A DNA stretch of 64,000 nucleotides. Origin: CAMPKL01 sp963817465. GTDB taxonomy: Bacteria; Acidobacteriota; Terriglobia; Bryobacterales; UBA6623. The notes under the pieces are model-generated. The model was given only the letters and a program-made list of their open reading frames with translations, made no database searches and was not told where the DNA came from. The first letter of the stretch is position 1. Every line of letters begins with the position of its first letter. The translations under genes were made by a program, and so were the position numbers. The stretch spans positions 1 to 64,000 of the forward strand of contig CAWFOP010000005.1 in the NCBI GenBank assembly GCA_963817465.1. Reading direction: 5' to 3'. Below are positions 45,782 through 54,928 of the stretch, piece by piece.

Positions 45782-47005
45782 TCAGCCGAGCTTCAACGCG
45801 TTGGCGCGCACCTTGTCCTCGGGCACTTCGATGCCGAGTCCGGGCTTGTCGGGCACCGTCACGGTGACGCCGTCCATTTGCATGCCGTCAACCATCAAGT
45901 CCGCCAAGAACTGGGGTCCGTTGAGCTCGGCGGGCAGCAGCAAGTCGAGGGTGGAGTAGAGGTGGACGGCGGCTATCAAGCTGACGCCGGCGTCGGTGAG
46001 GCCGCTGCCGAGCAGGCCCAAGCCGTGAGCCTCGGCCACGACGGAAGACTTGTAGCAGTTGGTGACGCCGCCGCTCTTGGGAACTTTCAACACGACCAGG
46101 TCGGCCGCTTCGAGCACGGCGGCGCGCGCGACGTCGAACGATGAGAACGAGCCCTCGTCGATTGCAACCGGATAGGGGCTCTTCTCGCGCATGCGGCGCA
46201 GTCCGAGCCAATCCTCGCTGCGCACCGGCTGCTCGAAGCAGCGAATTTGCTTGAAATCGCGGATCGCCGTGAGAAAGCGCTCGAGGGCGATGGGGTGGTA
46301 GGACTGGTTGGCGTCGAGCCAGATCTGGATGTCGGGGCGCGCGGCGCTGATGGCTTCGAGACGTTTGACGTCGAGGTCGGCGTCGCCCGACACCTTCACC
46401 TTGAAACACTTGCAGGCGGGAAACTTGCGAACCTCGGCGGCCATCGCCTCGGGCGTATCGATCGAAACGGCGAAGCAGAGCTCGACGGTGTCGCGAACCT
46501 TGCCGCCCAGTATGGCGTGCAGCGGGAGGCCGGCGACCTTGCCCTGCAAGTCGAGCATGGCGATTTCGAGGGCGCTCTTGGCGAAGGGCGCGCCGTTCGA
46601 TACGGCGGGACGGATCGTCTCGTCCATTTGCTTCTTGAGCTTGTTGAGCTCGAAAGGCGTCTTGCCGATAGCGAGCGGCGCGAGATAACCGCGGATCGTG
46701 CCGACTACCGACTCCACCGTCTCGTAGGACCAGTTCGGGACGGTATTCGTCAGGCCCCAACCGACGTGGCCGTCCTCGGTTTCGGCGCGCACGAAGACGT
46801 ATTTGCCGGGAGCGCCTTTGCCGCCGACTTGGCCGACGCCGATATTGAACGCGGAACGAAATTCGATGCCGGTGGGCAGGACCTCGATTTTGCGAATACG
46901 CCAATTGCGCTGATCGACGCCGGCGGCCGGAAGCGCCGCTGCGGCGCCGAGGCTAAGACCCGCGCCTGCGATGGAACGGGCGAAGGCCCGACGGTTGGAA
47001 TGCAT
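45782..47005 (-). CDS. exported enolase-superfamily enzyme, muconate-lactonising/epimerase subgroup
   Basis: The start at 47005 gives a Tat-like signal (SNRRAFARSIAGAGLSLG) and avoids overlap with the upstream gene. The K-x-K catalytic pair is in CFKVKVSGD, the metal ligands are in IWLDANQSY, CFEQPVRSED and AIDEGSFSS, and the second Lys base is in VVLKVPKSGG. This layout marks the muconate cycloisomerase / dipeptide epimerase subgroup. Export of such an enzyme is unusual. It lies 13 bp after the rodZ-like gene on the same strand. The substrate is unknown. Confidence 0.82.
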   Translation of the reverse strand: MHSNRRAFARSIAGAGLSLGAAAALPAAGVDQRNWRIRKIEVLPTGIEFRSAFNIGVGQVGGKGAPGKYVFVRAETEDGHVGWGLTNTVPNWSYETVESVVGTIRGYLAPLAIGKTPFELNKLKKQMDETIRPAVSNGAPFAKSALEIAMLDLQGKVAGLPLHAILGGKVRDTVELCFAVSIDTPEAMAAEVRKFPACKCFKVKVSGDADLDVKRLEAISAARPDIQIWLDANQSYHPIALERFLTAIRDFKQIRCFEQPVRSEDWLGLRRMREKSPYPVAIDEGSFSSFDVARAAVLEAADLVVLKVPKSGGVTNCYKSSVVAEAHGLGLLGSGLTDAGVSLIAAVHLYSTLDLLLPAELNGPQFLADLMVDGMQMDGVTVTVPDKPGLGIEVPEDKVRANALKLG

Positions 47006-47018
47006 CTCGAAGGGAAGC

Positions 47019-47909
47019 TTAGCGGCTTGTCCGGAACCAGGCAAGCTCGGCCCAGCGCACGGCGGCGGTGGTGCTCGGCACGCGCTCGGAATAGAGCGGG
47101 CCGGAGTCCCGCTGCTGGGGAGGGCCGATGACTTCCATGCCTTCCGGCGTGACGACTACGCTGCGGACGTGGCCGCGTGGGCCGGCGCGCGGAAGCTCGC
47201 GGCCGTTGAGCTGGAAAAGCACGCCGCCGGCGTTGCCGAGCTTGAGCGTCACCTCGTCGCGGGCGTCGACTTTGCGCATGTCGCCGGCCTGCAGGATGCC
47301 GTCGATCACGCGTTCACCATCGGCCTCGGCGCGAATCCAGACGGTCTCGATGACCTCGAGCTGCAGCTCGATCGGCATGGCGGGCTTGGAAGCCTGCGCC
47401 ACCGCCGGAGTCACCTGGGGCTGAAGCTGCTCGCGGTCGGGCGCGGGCGCCTCGACGGCGGCGGTCTCTTGCGCGGCCGGCTGGTCGGCGTGCCACATCT
47501 GATAGGCGTAGAGCCCGCCAAAAACGAGACCGACGCCGAGGACCAAACTGCCCAGGGAATTCCCGTACGAACGTAAGAATTCAGACGTCCACTGCGCCAC
47601 TTTCGACCCAGGGCGTTCCACTAAAAAGGGATCGGTCTCGGACAGAAATTCGTCCGTGTGATCAATTTTGGGAGAGGCGGCCATGGCGGCCTTGACCAAG
47701 CGCGAGGCCTCGTCGGCGTCCAGGCCCGCGAGGACGGCGTACTGGCGAGCGAAGCTGATGTTGAAGACTCCGCCCGGAAGCCGTTCAAAATCCTCGCCTT
47801 CGAGCGCCTCCAATTGAGGCACACTAATGCGCGTCTGCTCCGAAATCTCGTCTAGCGTCAAGCCTCTCTCCTGCCGGCCTTGGCGCAGGAACTCACCTAC
47901 GGATTGCAT
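47019..47909 (-). CDS. RodZ-like protein (HTH, membrane segment, DUF4115)
   Basis: The 296-residue protein has an XRE-type helix-turn-helix at residues about 3-70 (FLRQGRQERGLTLDEISEQT, then LPGGVFNISFARQYA), a single membrane segment at about 118-138 and a periplasmic DUF4115 domain with VWIRAEADGERVIDGIL. RodZ links MreB to the elongation machinery and helps set rod shape, though many distant homologues are untested. No mre genes are in the window. It is divergent from the glycosyltransferase operon. Confidence 0.82.
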   Translation of the reverse strand: MQSVGEFLRQGRQERGLTLDEISEQTRISVPQLEALEGEDFERLPGGVFNISFARQYAVLAGLDADEASRLVKAAMAASPKIDHTDEFLSETDPFLVERPGSKVAQWTSEFLRSYGNSLGSLVLGVGLVFGGLYAYQMWHADQPAAQETAAVEAPAPDREQLQPQVTPAVAQASKPAMPIELQLEVIETVWIRAEADGERVIDGILQAGDMRKVDARDEVTLKLGNAGGVLFQLNGRELPRAGPRGHVRSVVVTPEGMEVIGPPQQRDSGPLYSERVPSTTAAVRWAELAWFRTSR

Positions 47910-48004
47910 GCAATTCCACTCAGGGCCTTCAGGGTATACTAAATCTCTCGTTTAATACAACTCGGGTTCTTACCGCGCTCTTGCTGCGCGTTCTCCCTCA
48001 AAAA

Positions 48005-49039
48005 ATGCCCGGCGATCCGCTGGTTTCCGTCGTAATTGTCAACTGGAACGGCCGCGAGTGGCTACCTGGCTGCTTGGCTTCGATCCGTTCTCAGACGCTG
48101 CGGGATCTCGAGGTTGTCGTTATTGATAACGGGTCCAGCGACGGCTCCGAGAAAGCCCTGGAACAGGCGGCCGCGGCGGGAGAATTAAGGCTGATCCGCA
48201 ACGAAAAGAATCGCGGATTTTGCGCTGCGAACAACCAAGGAATTGAGACAGCGCGGGGCCGTCTGGTCGCGCTATTGAACAACGACGCCGAGGCGCATCC
48301 GGACTGGTTGGCGGAACTGGTCAAGGCCATCGACGCGGAGCCGACTCTGGGCATGGCGGCGTCGAAGATTTTGCGGTACGACGACCGGTCGCGGATCGAC
48401 AAGGTCGGTCACTTGATCTACCCGGACGGGCAGAACCGCGGACGCGGCGCCGGGGAGGTCGACCGCGGCCAATACGACCAGCTCCAAGACACGGCCTGGC
48501 CGGACGGCTGCGCGGCTCTTTATCGCAAACAGATGCTGGACGAGATCGGAGGATTCGACGAGGATTTCTTCGCCTACGCGGACGACGCCGAGCTAGGGCT
48601 GCGCGGGCGCTTGGCGGGTTGGGGAGCGGTGTACGCGCCGCGCGCCATCGCGTACCACCGCGTCGGCTCGAGCCTCGGGCGATACTCGAAGCGTCGCTTG
48701 TTTCTCATTGAAAGAAATCGGCTCTGGCTGGTGGCAAAACTCTTTCCGCTGCGGCTTTGGCCGGCCGCGCCGGTGTTCTTTGCGCTACGCGCGGCGGCGA
48801 CGGCGCTGTCGGCGCGCAAGGGGGTGGGCGAAGCGGGGGCGGCACGAGGCGAAATCGGGACGTTGGGACTGTTACAATGCCTCGTCAGCGCAAACATCGC
48901 AGCCCTAGCGGGCTTGCCGAGGATGCTTGCCAAGCGCCGCGCGTTGAAGCGCGTTAGGCGCCTGAACGGTGCGGCCGCGGCGGCCCTGTTGCGACGCTAC
49001 CGCATCCCCCTGGCTGATCTGGTCTCCCGCGGCGCCTGA
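48005..49039 (+). CDS. family 2 glycosyltransferase
   Basis: The ATG at 48005 is chosen; a TTG at 47981 is in frame. The 344-residue protein has the GT2 nucleotide-sugar domain: VSVVIVNWNGREWLPGCL, VVVIDNGSSDGS, NNQGIETARG and the D-x-D-like site in LLNNDAEAHPDWL. The later KQMLDEIGGFDEDFFAYADD is typical of rhamnosyltransferase-like members. The C-terminal region may hold a membrane-associated helix. It starts a five-gene operon and probably builds a surface glycan. Confidence 0.9.
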   Translation: MPGDPLVSVVIVNWNGREWLPGCLASIRSQTLRDLEVVVIDNGSSDGSEKALEQAAAAGELRLIRNEKNRGFCAANNQGIETARGRLVALLNNDAEAHPDWLAELVKAIDAEPTLGMAASKILRYDDRSRIDKVGHLIYPDGQNRGRGAGEVDRGQYDQLQDTAWPDGCAALYRKQMLDEIGGFDEDFFAYADDAELGLRGRLAGWGAVYAPRAIAYHRVGSSLGRYSKRRLFLIERNRLWLVAKLFPLRLWPAAPVFFALRAAATALSARKGVGEAGAARGEIGTLGLLQCLVSANIAALAGLPRMLAKRRALKRVRRLNGAAAAALLRRYRIPLADLVSRGA

Positions 49040-49055
49040 AACCTAGCCTGTGAGC

Positions 49056-50030
49056 ATGAGCAGCACCTCGGCCCTGGACGCGACGCGATCGCGCTGCCCC
49101 GCCTGCGGAGAAGAGCGACGAACGCTGCTGTTCGAGGGCGCAGACCGCCTCTACCGCACAACCGATCGCCGTTTCCGCATTGTGGAATGCTCCGGCTGCG
49201 GCTTGATCAGGCTCGATCCGACCCCGAGCGCCGAGGAGCTCAAACAGTTTTACCCGGGCGACTATTGGTGGGAGGCCGACGACGGGCTGAACGGACGCCT
49301 CGCGGAGATGTATCGCCGCTTCGTGCTCTCCGATCATGTGCGATTCGCCGCGCGCGCGATCGAACCTCCCGGGCCGGTGCTCGACGTGGGCTGCGGCGGC
49401 GGATTGTTCCTGCACGACTTGAGCAAGCGCGGGTTCGAGACGTACGGCGTGGACATCTCTCGCGACGCCGCGCGAATCTGCTGGGAGCGGTTCGATATTC
49501 CAGCCGCCGTGGGCGCGCTGCCGAACCTGCCGTTTCGTTCCGGCAGCTTTGGCCTGGTGACGATGTACCACGTGCTCGAGCACCTGCACGACCCCGCGGC
49601 GGCGGTGCTGCAAGCCTGGCAGTTGCTGCGCCCCGGCGGCCGCCTAGTGGTGCAAACGCCGAATGCGGCGAGTTGGCAAATGTTGCTTCTGGGCGAGCGC
49701 TGGAGCGGCATCGACGTGCCGCGGCACTTGATCAATTTTCGTGACCGCGATCTGGAGGCGTTGCTCGACTATTGCGGCTTCAAGGTGTTGCGGCGGAAGT
49801 ATTTTTCGCTGCGCGATAATCCGGCCGGATTGGTCACGAGCCTGTGGCCGTCGCTGGAACCGGTGGCGCGGCGCGTCAGGGGCATCAAGGAAGGACGCTG
49901 GGCGGGGTTGTTGAAAAACTTGCTGTATCTTTCGCTCGTTACAGCGGCGACGCCGGTTTCGGCTCTCGAGGCGCTGGCCGCCGCCGGATCGACGATCATG
50001 TTCGAGGCGAGCCGGCAAGGGGAGGCTTGA
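49056..50030 (+). CDS. class I SAM-dependent methyltransferase with zinc ribbon
   Basis: The start is the ATG at 49056 (a GTG at 49050 is in frame). The 324-residue protein begins with two Cys pairs (RCPACGEE and VECSGCGLI) that would bind zinc. The methyltransferase fold follows, with VLDVGCGGGLFLHDL for SAM and TMYHVLEHLHDP further on. Such ribbon-methyltransferases are common in polysaccharide and sugar-modification clusters, which fits the glycosyltransferase 16 bp upstream. The acceptor is unknown. Confidence 0.87.
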   Translation: MSSTSALDATRSRCPACGEERRTLLFEGADRLYRTTDRRFRIVECSGCGLIRLDPTPSAEELKQFYPGDYWWEADDGLNGRLAEMYRRFVLSDHVRFAARAIEPPGPVLDVGCGGGLFLHDLSKRGFETYGVDISRDAARICWERFDIPAAVGALPNLPFRSGSFGLVTMYHVLEHLHDPAAAVLQAWQLLRPGGRLVVQTPNAASWQMLLLGERWSGIDVPRHLINFRDRDLEALLDYCGFKVLRRKYFSLRDNPAGLVTSLWPSLEPVARRVRGIKEGRWAGLLKNLLYLSLVTAATPVSALEALAAAGSTIMFEASRQGEA

Positions 50031-50033
50031 GTC

Positions 50034-50732
50034 TTGCTCGAGCGGCGTTTCGGACGCTACGTTCCAGCCTTTGTGCTGCGCCGCTTGATGGGCGTCGAGA
50101 CGGCGATCGAGGAGGGCGTTCGCGCGTTTGCGGCGGACGCTGCGCCCGGCGCTCACGTGCTCGACGCGGGTGCGGGCGAAGGGCGGCACCGCGAGCTGTT
50201 CCGATCGCAGAAGTTCATCGGCGTGGACCTTGCCGTAGGTGACGCGGCTTGGGATTATTCGAAAATCGATTGTCTGGCCGACCTCGAGGCGCTGCCCTTC
50301 GGCGGCGCCGCGTTTGATTGCGTGTTGAACATCGTGGTGCTCGAGCACACGCGGCGTCCGCAGGCGGTCTTGAACGAGATTGCGCGGGTGTTGCGGCCGG
50401 GGGGACGTCTGTTTTTGGTCGTGCCGCAGCAGTGGGAAGTGCACCAGTCGCCGCATGACTTCTTCCGCTTTACGCGCTACGGGATCGAGCACTTACTGAG
50501 CGAGGCCGGGCTGACGGCGGAATCGATCGAGCCGCTCGGCGGACACTTCTCGCTGCTGTCGCGGCGTCTGGTGGGATCGCTGAACTACTTCCAGGGCGGG
50601 ATGCGTTGGGCGGCCTTCCCGTTGGCGGCTCTCGTGGTCGGGCCGGCGGCGCTGCTGCTGCCGATGTTCGATCGCCTAGACTCGAAAAAGGAGACGACAC
50701 CAGCCTACCGATGCCTCGTTCGAAAACCTTGA
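50034..50732 (+). CDS. class I SAM-dependent methyltransferase
   Basis: The 232-residue protein begins at TTG 50034, 3 bp after the previous stop. The SAM site is HVLDAGAGEGRHRELF, and NIVVLEHTRRPQAVLNEIARV with LRPGGRLFLVVP completes the usual Methyltransf_11 pattern. The C-terminal part is hydrophobic and may touch the membrane. It is the third gene of the glycosyltransferase operon and overlaps the next gene by 22 bases. Confidence 0.85.
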   Translation: MLERRFGRYVPAFVLRRLMGVETAIEEGVRAFAADAAPGAHVLDAGAGEGRHRELFRSQKFIGVDLAVGDAAWDYSKIDCLADLEALPFGGAAFDCVLNIVVLEHTRRPQAVLNEIARVLRPGGRLFLVVPQQWEVHQSPHDFFRFTRYGIEHLLSEAGLTAESIEPLGGHFSLLSRRLVGSLNYFQGGMRWAAFPLAALVVGPAALLLPMFDRLDSKKETTPAYRCLVRKP

Positions 50733-51614
50733 TCGCGCTCGCTTTGACCTTGTGCGCCACGTCGGCCGCCGCCGACCAGCCGGCTGCAGTACGCCGCGGC
50801 CGGCGAGCAGGCCCTCGGCTATGTAAAAAAGGCCGTGTCGTTCGGCCCGCGGCCGACCGGATCGGAGGCGCAACGCAAGCAGCAGGCGTGGATACTCTCG
50901 GAACTGCACAAGCTGAATTGCGAAGTGGAGGAAGTGGACTTCCAGGCGTTGACGCCGCTCGGCACGCGTCAGATGAAGAACATCGTCGCGAAGTTCGGCA
51001 AGGGCGAGCGCGTGACGGTGGTCTCAGGCCATTACGACACCTACCAGCGGCCGGGAATCAATTTCGTGGGCGCGAACGACGGCGGCTCGTCGACGGCGGT
51101 CTTGTTGGCGTTGGGTTCGCTGTTGAATAAGGAGACGTTGAAGGACTCGGTTTGGCTCGTCTTCTTCGACGGCGAGGAGTCGGTGGTCGAGTGGCGCGGC
51201 AAGGACAATACCTACGGCAGCCGGCGGCAGGCGGCCGAGTGGCAAAGAAGCGGCGCGCAAAAGCGCATTCAAGCGCTGATCAACGTCGACATGATCGGCG
51301 ACGCGGATCTGACGGTCGAATACGAGGCGTTCTCGACGCCCTGGCTGCGGGATTTGATCGTCGAGACCGCCGACCAGTTGGGATACATGGACCACTTCCG
51401 CCGCGGCGCCGAGCAGTATGTCGACGACGACCACGTGCCGTTCTTGAAGGCCGGCTACGCGGCGGTCGACCTGATCGATTTCCACTACGGGCTGCTGAAC
51501 CGCTACTGGCATTCCGAGGACGACACGGCGGACAAGGTCAGCGCCGAAAGTCTGGGCGTGATCCTGCACGTCGTCGACGAGAGCCTCAAAAAGATCGAGA
51601 AGCGCGTTGAGTAG
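50711..51614 (+). pseudogene. M28 peptidase / glutaminyl-peptide cyclotransferase-like, one frameshift
   Basis: The first 24 residues from ATG 50711 form a signal peptide (SKTLIALALTLCATSAAA). One indel near 50783 then shifts the frame, and reading resumes as LQYAAAGEQALGYVKKAVSF. The rest is an M28 zinc enzyme: VVSGHYDTYQRPG, GANDGGSSTAVLLALG, LVFFDGEESVVEW, NVDMIGDADL and YWHSEDDTADK supply the metal ligands. The DGEES...TYGSRRQAAEW segment is closer to glutaminyl cyclases than to aminopeptidases. It would form N-terminal pyroglutamate on exported proteins or trim peptides. Confidence 0.8.
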
Positions 51615-52564
51615 TCGCCGATTCCTCGTATTCGAGACGGGCGGGACGAAGCTGGTCGCGGGCGTGGCCGGGCCGGACGGACGACTGCTGGATCGGCGAA
51701 CGGCGATGCGAGATCCTGAGGCTCGCGCCCCGCAGAGTCTGGCGCGACTCGTCGAGTTGGGCCGGGCGTTGAAGACCGACCACGAGCAGGCAGGCGCATC
51801 ATTCACGGCGATCGGGATGGGGTTCGGCGGCGGCGTGGATCGCGCGTCGAACAGGCCCCTGCCCTGCTTGCATGAGGACGGCTGGGAGGCGCTGGACGTC
51901 GCCGGCGCGCTCGGCTCGGCGTTCGATCTGCCAGTCGCCCTCGAGAACGATTGCAAGGCGGCGGCGCTGGGTGAGGCTCTATTCGGCGCCGGAGTCGGAG
52001 CCTCGAGCGTGCTGTATGTGACGCTGGGAACCGGAGTCGGAGGCGGGCTGGTACGGAACGGGCGCATCGTCGAGCTGAGTCCGCGCGGGGAAGTCGAGAT
52101 TGGGCATGTTCACGTGCTGCCCGACGGACCCGCATGCGCCATGCGGAAACTTCGGGTGCGTGGAGGCGTTGACTTCCGGACCGGGCGTCGCGGGGTTGGC
52201 GGCGTGGCTCGAAAAGCGCGACCCGGCGGCGGCGCGGGAGGCGCAGCGGCCTTTTCGTCCCGAGACGCTGTTTGCGGACTGGCGCGTGGGAGAGCCGTTC
52301 GCCGCTGCCGTGGTAGAGATCGCCGCGCGCGGGTTGGCTGTCGGGTTGGCTGCGGCGGTGAATCTGCTGGCGCCGCAGCGTATCGTGCTCGGAGGCGGCG
52401 TCGCGACCGGCAATCCCGATTACTTGCAGCGCGTCGAGCACTTGATGCGGCCGCTGGTCGTGCCCTATTTCGCGGATCACTGGGACATGCGGCTCAGCGC
52501 GTTGGGAACCGACGCCGTGTGCCAGGGCGCCGCCGCTCTCGCGCTTGATTTAGCGACTCGCTAA
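51607..52564 (+). pseudogene. ROK family sugar kinase, one frameshift
   Basis: The gene starts at TTG 51607, overlapping the previous stop. The N-terminal phosphate loop FETGGTKLVAGVAG is of the fructokinase-like ROK type, and YVTLGTGVGGGLVRNG is typical. At the zinc motif an extra A at 52141 breaks the frame; without it the sequence reads CACGNFGCVEAL, the ROK C-x-C-G-x-x-G-C-x-E pattern. The remaining half, with RIVLGGGVATGNPDYL, is intact. It would phosphorylate fructose, glucose or an amino sugar. It overlaps the convergent GGCT-like gene by 15 bases. Confidence 0.85.
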
Positions 52565-53038
52565 TAGGTCGCGGGCCAGCTTGATTCGTTTTACGTCGCG
52601 ATCGGCGTCGCAGGGGTGAGCCCGCAACGCGTCGAGATACGAGTCGGGAAATCCCACCGAGCGGGCGCCGGCCAAGATGAATTCCACATACCAGTCGAAA
52701 GGGCGCAACGCGGGGTCGACGAAGGCGGCTTCGGCGAAGTAGCTCCAGGCTGTGAAATCTCCCCCGTCGCTCGAAACCGTCAGCGACCGACGCCGGTAAC
52801 CGGTTTCGAAGCCGTCGAGAATGGCGATTTGTTTTTCGCTCAAACGATAGAGAGCGCCGACGACTTCTCCGCCCTCGAACGCATGTGCGTCGGCTTTCCC
52901 TGAGCCGTCGCGGCCGCGCTTGTGAAAGCGCAGCTCGAATCCTCGCGCGACAGCGATTTGCGGCAGTGCGTCCATGGGACCGATGCGCCCTTCGAGCCGA
53001 CGGCGCAGCAGATTCGACCCGTAGGCGAAGTAAAGCAC
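52550..53038 (-). CDS. gamma-glutamylcyclotransferase-like protein
   Basis: The 162-residue protein begins with the GGCT hallmark LYFAYGSNLLRRRL. GGEVVGALYRLSEKQ and LDGFETGYRRR follow, the latter with the expected catalytic Glu. Such enzymes release 5-oxoproline from gamma-glutamyl peptides. It is the third of three tightly spaced minus-strand genes (gaps of 10 bp) after the enolase-superfamily and DinB genes, so all three are likely on one transcript. Confidence 0.85.
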   Translation of the reverse strand: MLYFAYGSNLLRRRLEGRIGPMDALPQIAVARGFELRFHKRGRDGSGKADAHAFEGGEVVGALYRLSEKQIAILDGFETGYRRRSLTVSSDGGDFTAWSYFAEAAFVDPALRPFDWYVEFILAGARSVGFPDSYLDALRAHPCDADRDVKRIKLARDLLASR

Positions 53039-53048
53039 TACACGAAAA

Positions 53049-53528
53049 CTAGCCCACTAACTGGCCGTATCCAAGCCACTTACGAAGACTGCCCATTTGG
53101 CCGCCATGATATCCCTCGTGAAGCGCGAGGAAGTTGACGGCTCCCAGCAGCGACTTGTCCGGGCCGGGAAATTCGCGAGGAGACGGCTGGGCCAGCTCGG
53201 CGGCCGAGATGCTTTCAAAGCATTCGTTGAGCGCGGCGGTCGCAGCGTCCCACGATTGGCGAATGTCCGCGAGAGGCGGGTACGCGGACGGCTCGGCCAG
53301 CGTGACGCCGCGGCCGAACAGATCCTTCCAGGGCTGGGCGGTTTCGCGGCCGAGCATGTTGAGCAGACCGCAGCGCGTGTTGGTCAGATGTCCGAACAGC
53401 CAGATCATCGGATTGAGATTTTCCGGGGCGCGGTAGAGGTCTTGTTCGTTCAGGCCGTCGAGAGAAGCGGTCACGAAATAGGCGCTAACGCCGTATTGGC
53501 CGGCGGCTGGGGCGAGTGTGGGTTCCAT
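53049..53528 (-). CDS. DinB family metal-binding protein
   Basis: The 159-residue four-helix protein has the DinB/YfiT metal site: a His in WLFGHLTNTR and the H-x-x-x-H pair in HEGYHGGQMGSLRKWLG near the C-terminus. Members include thiol-dependent transferases, but most are uncharacterised. It lies 10 bp from each neighbour on the same strand. Confidence 0.85.
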   Translation of the reverse strand: MEPTLAPAAGQYGVSAYFVTASLDGLNEQDLYRAPENLNPMIWLFGHLTNTRCGLLNMLGRETAQPWKDLFGRGVTLAEPSAYPPLADIRQSWDAATAALNECFESISAAELAQPSPREFPGPDKSLLGAVNFLALHEGYHGGQMGSLRKWLGYGQLVG

Positions 53529-53538
53529 CGTCTTGATC

Positions 53539-54792
53539 CTAGCTCCAGTGCATCTGTTGTCGAGATTCGATTTTGGCGTCGTCGAGCTGCATGCCGAAGC
53601 CCGGTCGTTCGGGCAAGTCCAGCTTGCCGTCCACGGGCCGCGGCGGATTCTTGTCGAAGTAGTAATAGTCTTCCATTTTGAGGATGAGAAATTCGACCAG
53701 CGGGCAGGTCATCGGCGACTGCGAGGCGACCACGTGCAGGGAGGCATGGATGTTGTGGCCGTGCGGGATGACGTGGGCGTCGTAGGCCGAGCCCAGGGCG
53801 CAGATCTTGACGAGCTCGCTGACGCCGCCGCACCACTCGGGGTCGGCCTGGACGACGCTGATCGCCTCGGATTCGAGGAAGCGCTTGACCTCCCAGCGGC
53901 CATAGAAATGCTCGCCGGTGGCGACGGGGATCGTGGTCTCGCGGGCGAGTTGGACGAAGCTCTCCATCTTGTCGACGGCGAAGGCTTCTTCGATCCAACG
54001 GGGGCGGTACTGCTCGACGGCGCGACACCAGTTGACGGCATAGTTATAGTCCCAGCCTTGAAAGGCGTCGAACATGAGGTCGACCTCGGGACCGACGGCC
54101 TCGCGGAGGGAACGCACGAGGGCGATGTTCTTTTCGAGGCCGGCGCCGCCGTCGCCGGGTCCGTAGGCGAGAAACCACTTTTGGTGACTGAGGCCGGCCT
54201 GCTTGAGCTCGGCGGCCTTGCGTGCGGCGGCGTCAGGCTCGACGGAGTAGCCGAGCGTGCTGCCGTAGATCGTCGCCTTTTCGCGGGTGGGCCCGCCGAG
54301 CAGACGATAGACCGGCGTCTCGTAATAGCGCCCGCGCAGGTCCCAGAGAGCGTTGTCGACCGCGCTGATCGCCATCATGTAGTGACTGGCGCGGGAGTGG
54401 CGGTTGAGACGGAACATCTGGTCCCACAAGGTCTCGACGGCCAGCGCCGGACGGCCCAGCAGGAAGGGGCGCAGTTGGCGATCGACGACGACGGCGGCTT
54501 CGCTGTCGATGGGACCGTAGAGGCCTTCGAGGCCCTGGTCGGTCTTGATCGCGAGGTAGAGCGCGGTTTTGTTGATCGTTCCGGGACGGCCGCCCTGCTC
54601 GACATACGGCTCGGGGCGCTCGGAATCGTAAACGTACAGCGGCTTGACCTGGTATTGGCGATTGGCGCCGATGGTTCCTTCGTAAGAGCCTTTGAGCTGC
54701 CAAATTTGGAGGTCGGCGATCTTCAGCGAAGGGTCTTGGGCGAGCGCGATTGCGGGGGCGGCGAGGGTCGAGAGGAACGTGCGACGTTGCAT
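53539..54792 (-). CDS. exported enolase-superfamily acid-sugar dehydratase-like enzyme
   Basis: The 417-residue protein has a Tat-like signal (QRRTFLSTLAAPAIALA). Metal ligands appear in LMFDAFQGWDY, WIEEAFAVDK and TGEHFYGRWEVKRFLES, and the catalytic dyad residues in QADPEWCGGVSE and VIPHGHNIHAS. The GEH...GRW and D-x-x-W-C-G-G pattern resembles L-rhamnonate dehydratase relatives. It should dehydrate an aldonate or similar acid sugar, here outside the cytoplasm. It is the first gene of a three-gene operon and is only distantly related to the enzyme at 45782-47005. Confidence 0.83.
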   Translation of the reverse strand: MQRRTFLSTLAAPAIALAQDPSLKIADLQIWQLKGSYEGTIGANRQYQVKPLYVYDSERPEPYVEQGGRPGTINKTALYLAIKTDQGLEGLYGPIDSEAAVVVDRQLRPFLLGRPALAVETLWDQMFRLNRHSRASHYMMAISAVDNALWDLRGRYYETPVYRLLGGPTREKATIYGSTLGYSVEPDAAARKAAELKQAGLSHQKWFLAYGPGDGGAGLEKNIALVRSLREAVGPEVDLMFDAFQGWDYNYAVNWCRAVEQYRPRWIEEAFAVDKMESFVQLARETTIPVATGEHFYGRWEVKRFLESEAISVVQADPEWCGGVSELVKICALGSAYDAHVIPHGHNIHASLHVVASQSPMTCPLVEFLILKMEDYYYFDKNPPRPVDGKLDLPERPGFGMQLDDAKIESRQQMHWS

Positions 54793-54928
54793 CGCCCGCG
54801 ATTTTAGCGACTTGGCGGCGTGCGTTGTTTTTCGCAGGCCTCGAAAGTCGCCGTTGTCGCCGCGGTTGCCTTGCTCGGAGCGCGCCGCGCGAAGAATCGC
54901 CGGCGACAGCCGAGTAAAATCGTCTCGC

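Noticed and set aside
47935..47940. TATACT as the -10 box of the glycosyltransferase operon
   Set aside because: The best -35-like hexamer is about 25 bases away, too far for a standard promoter.
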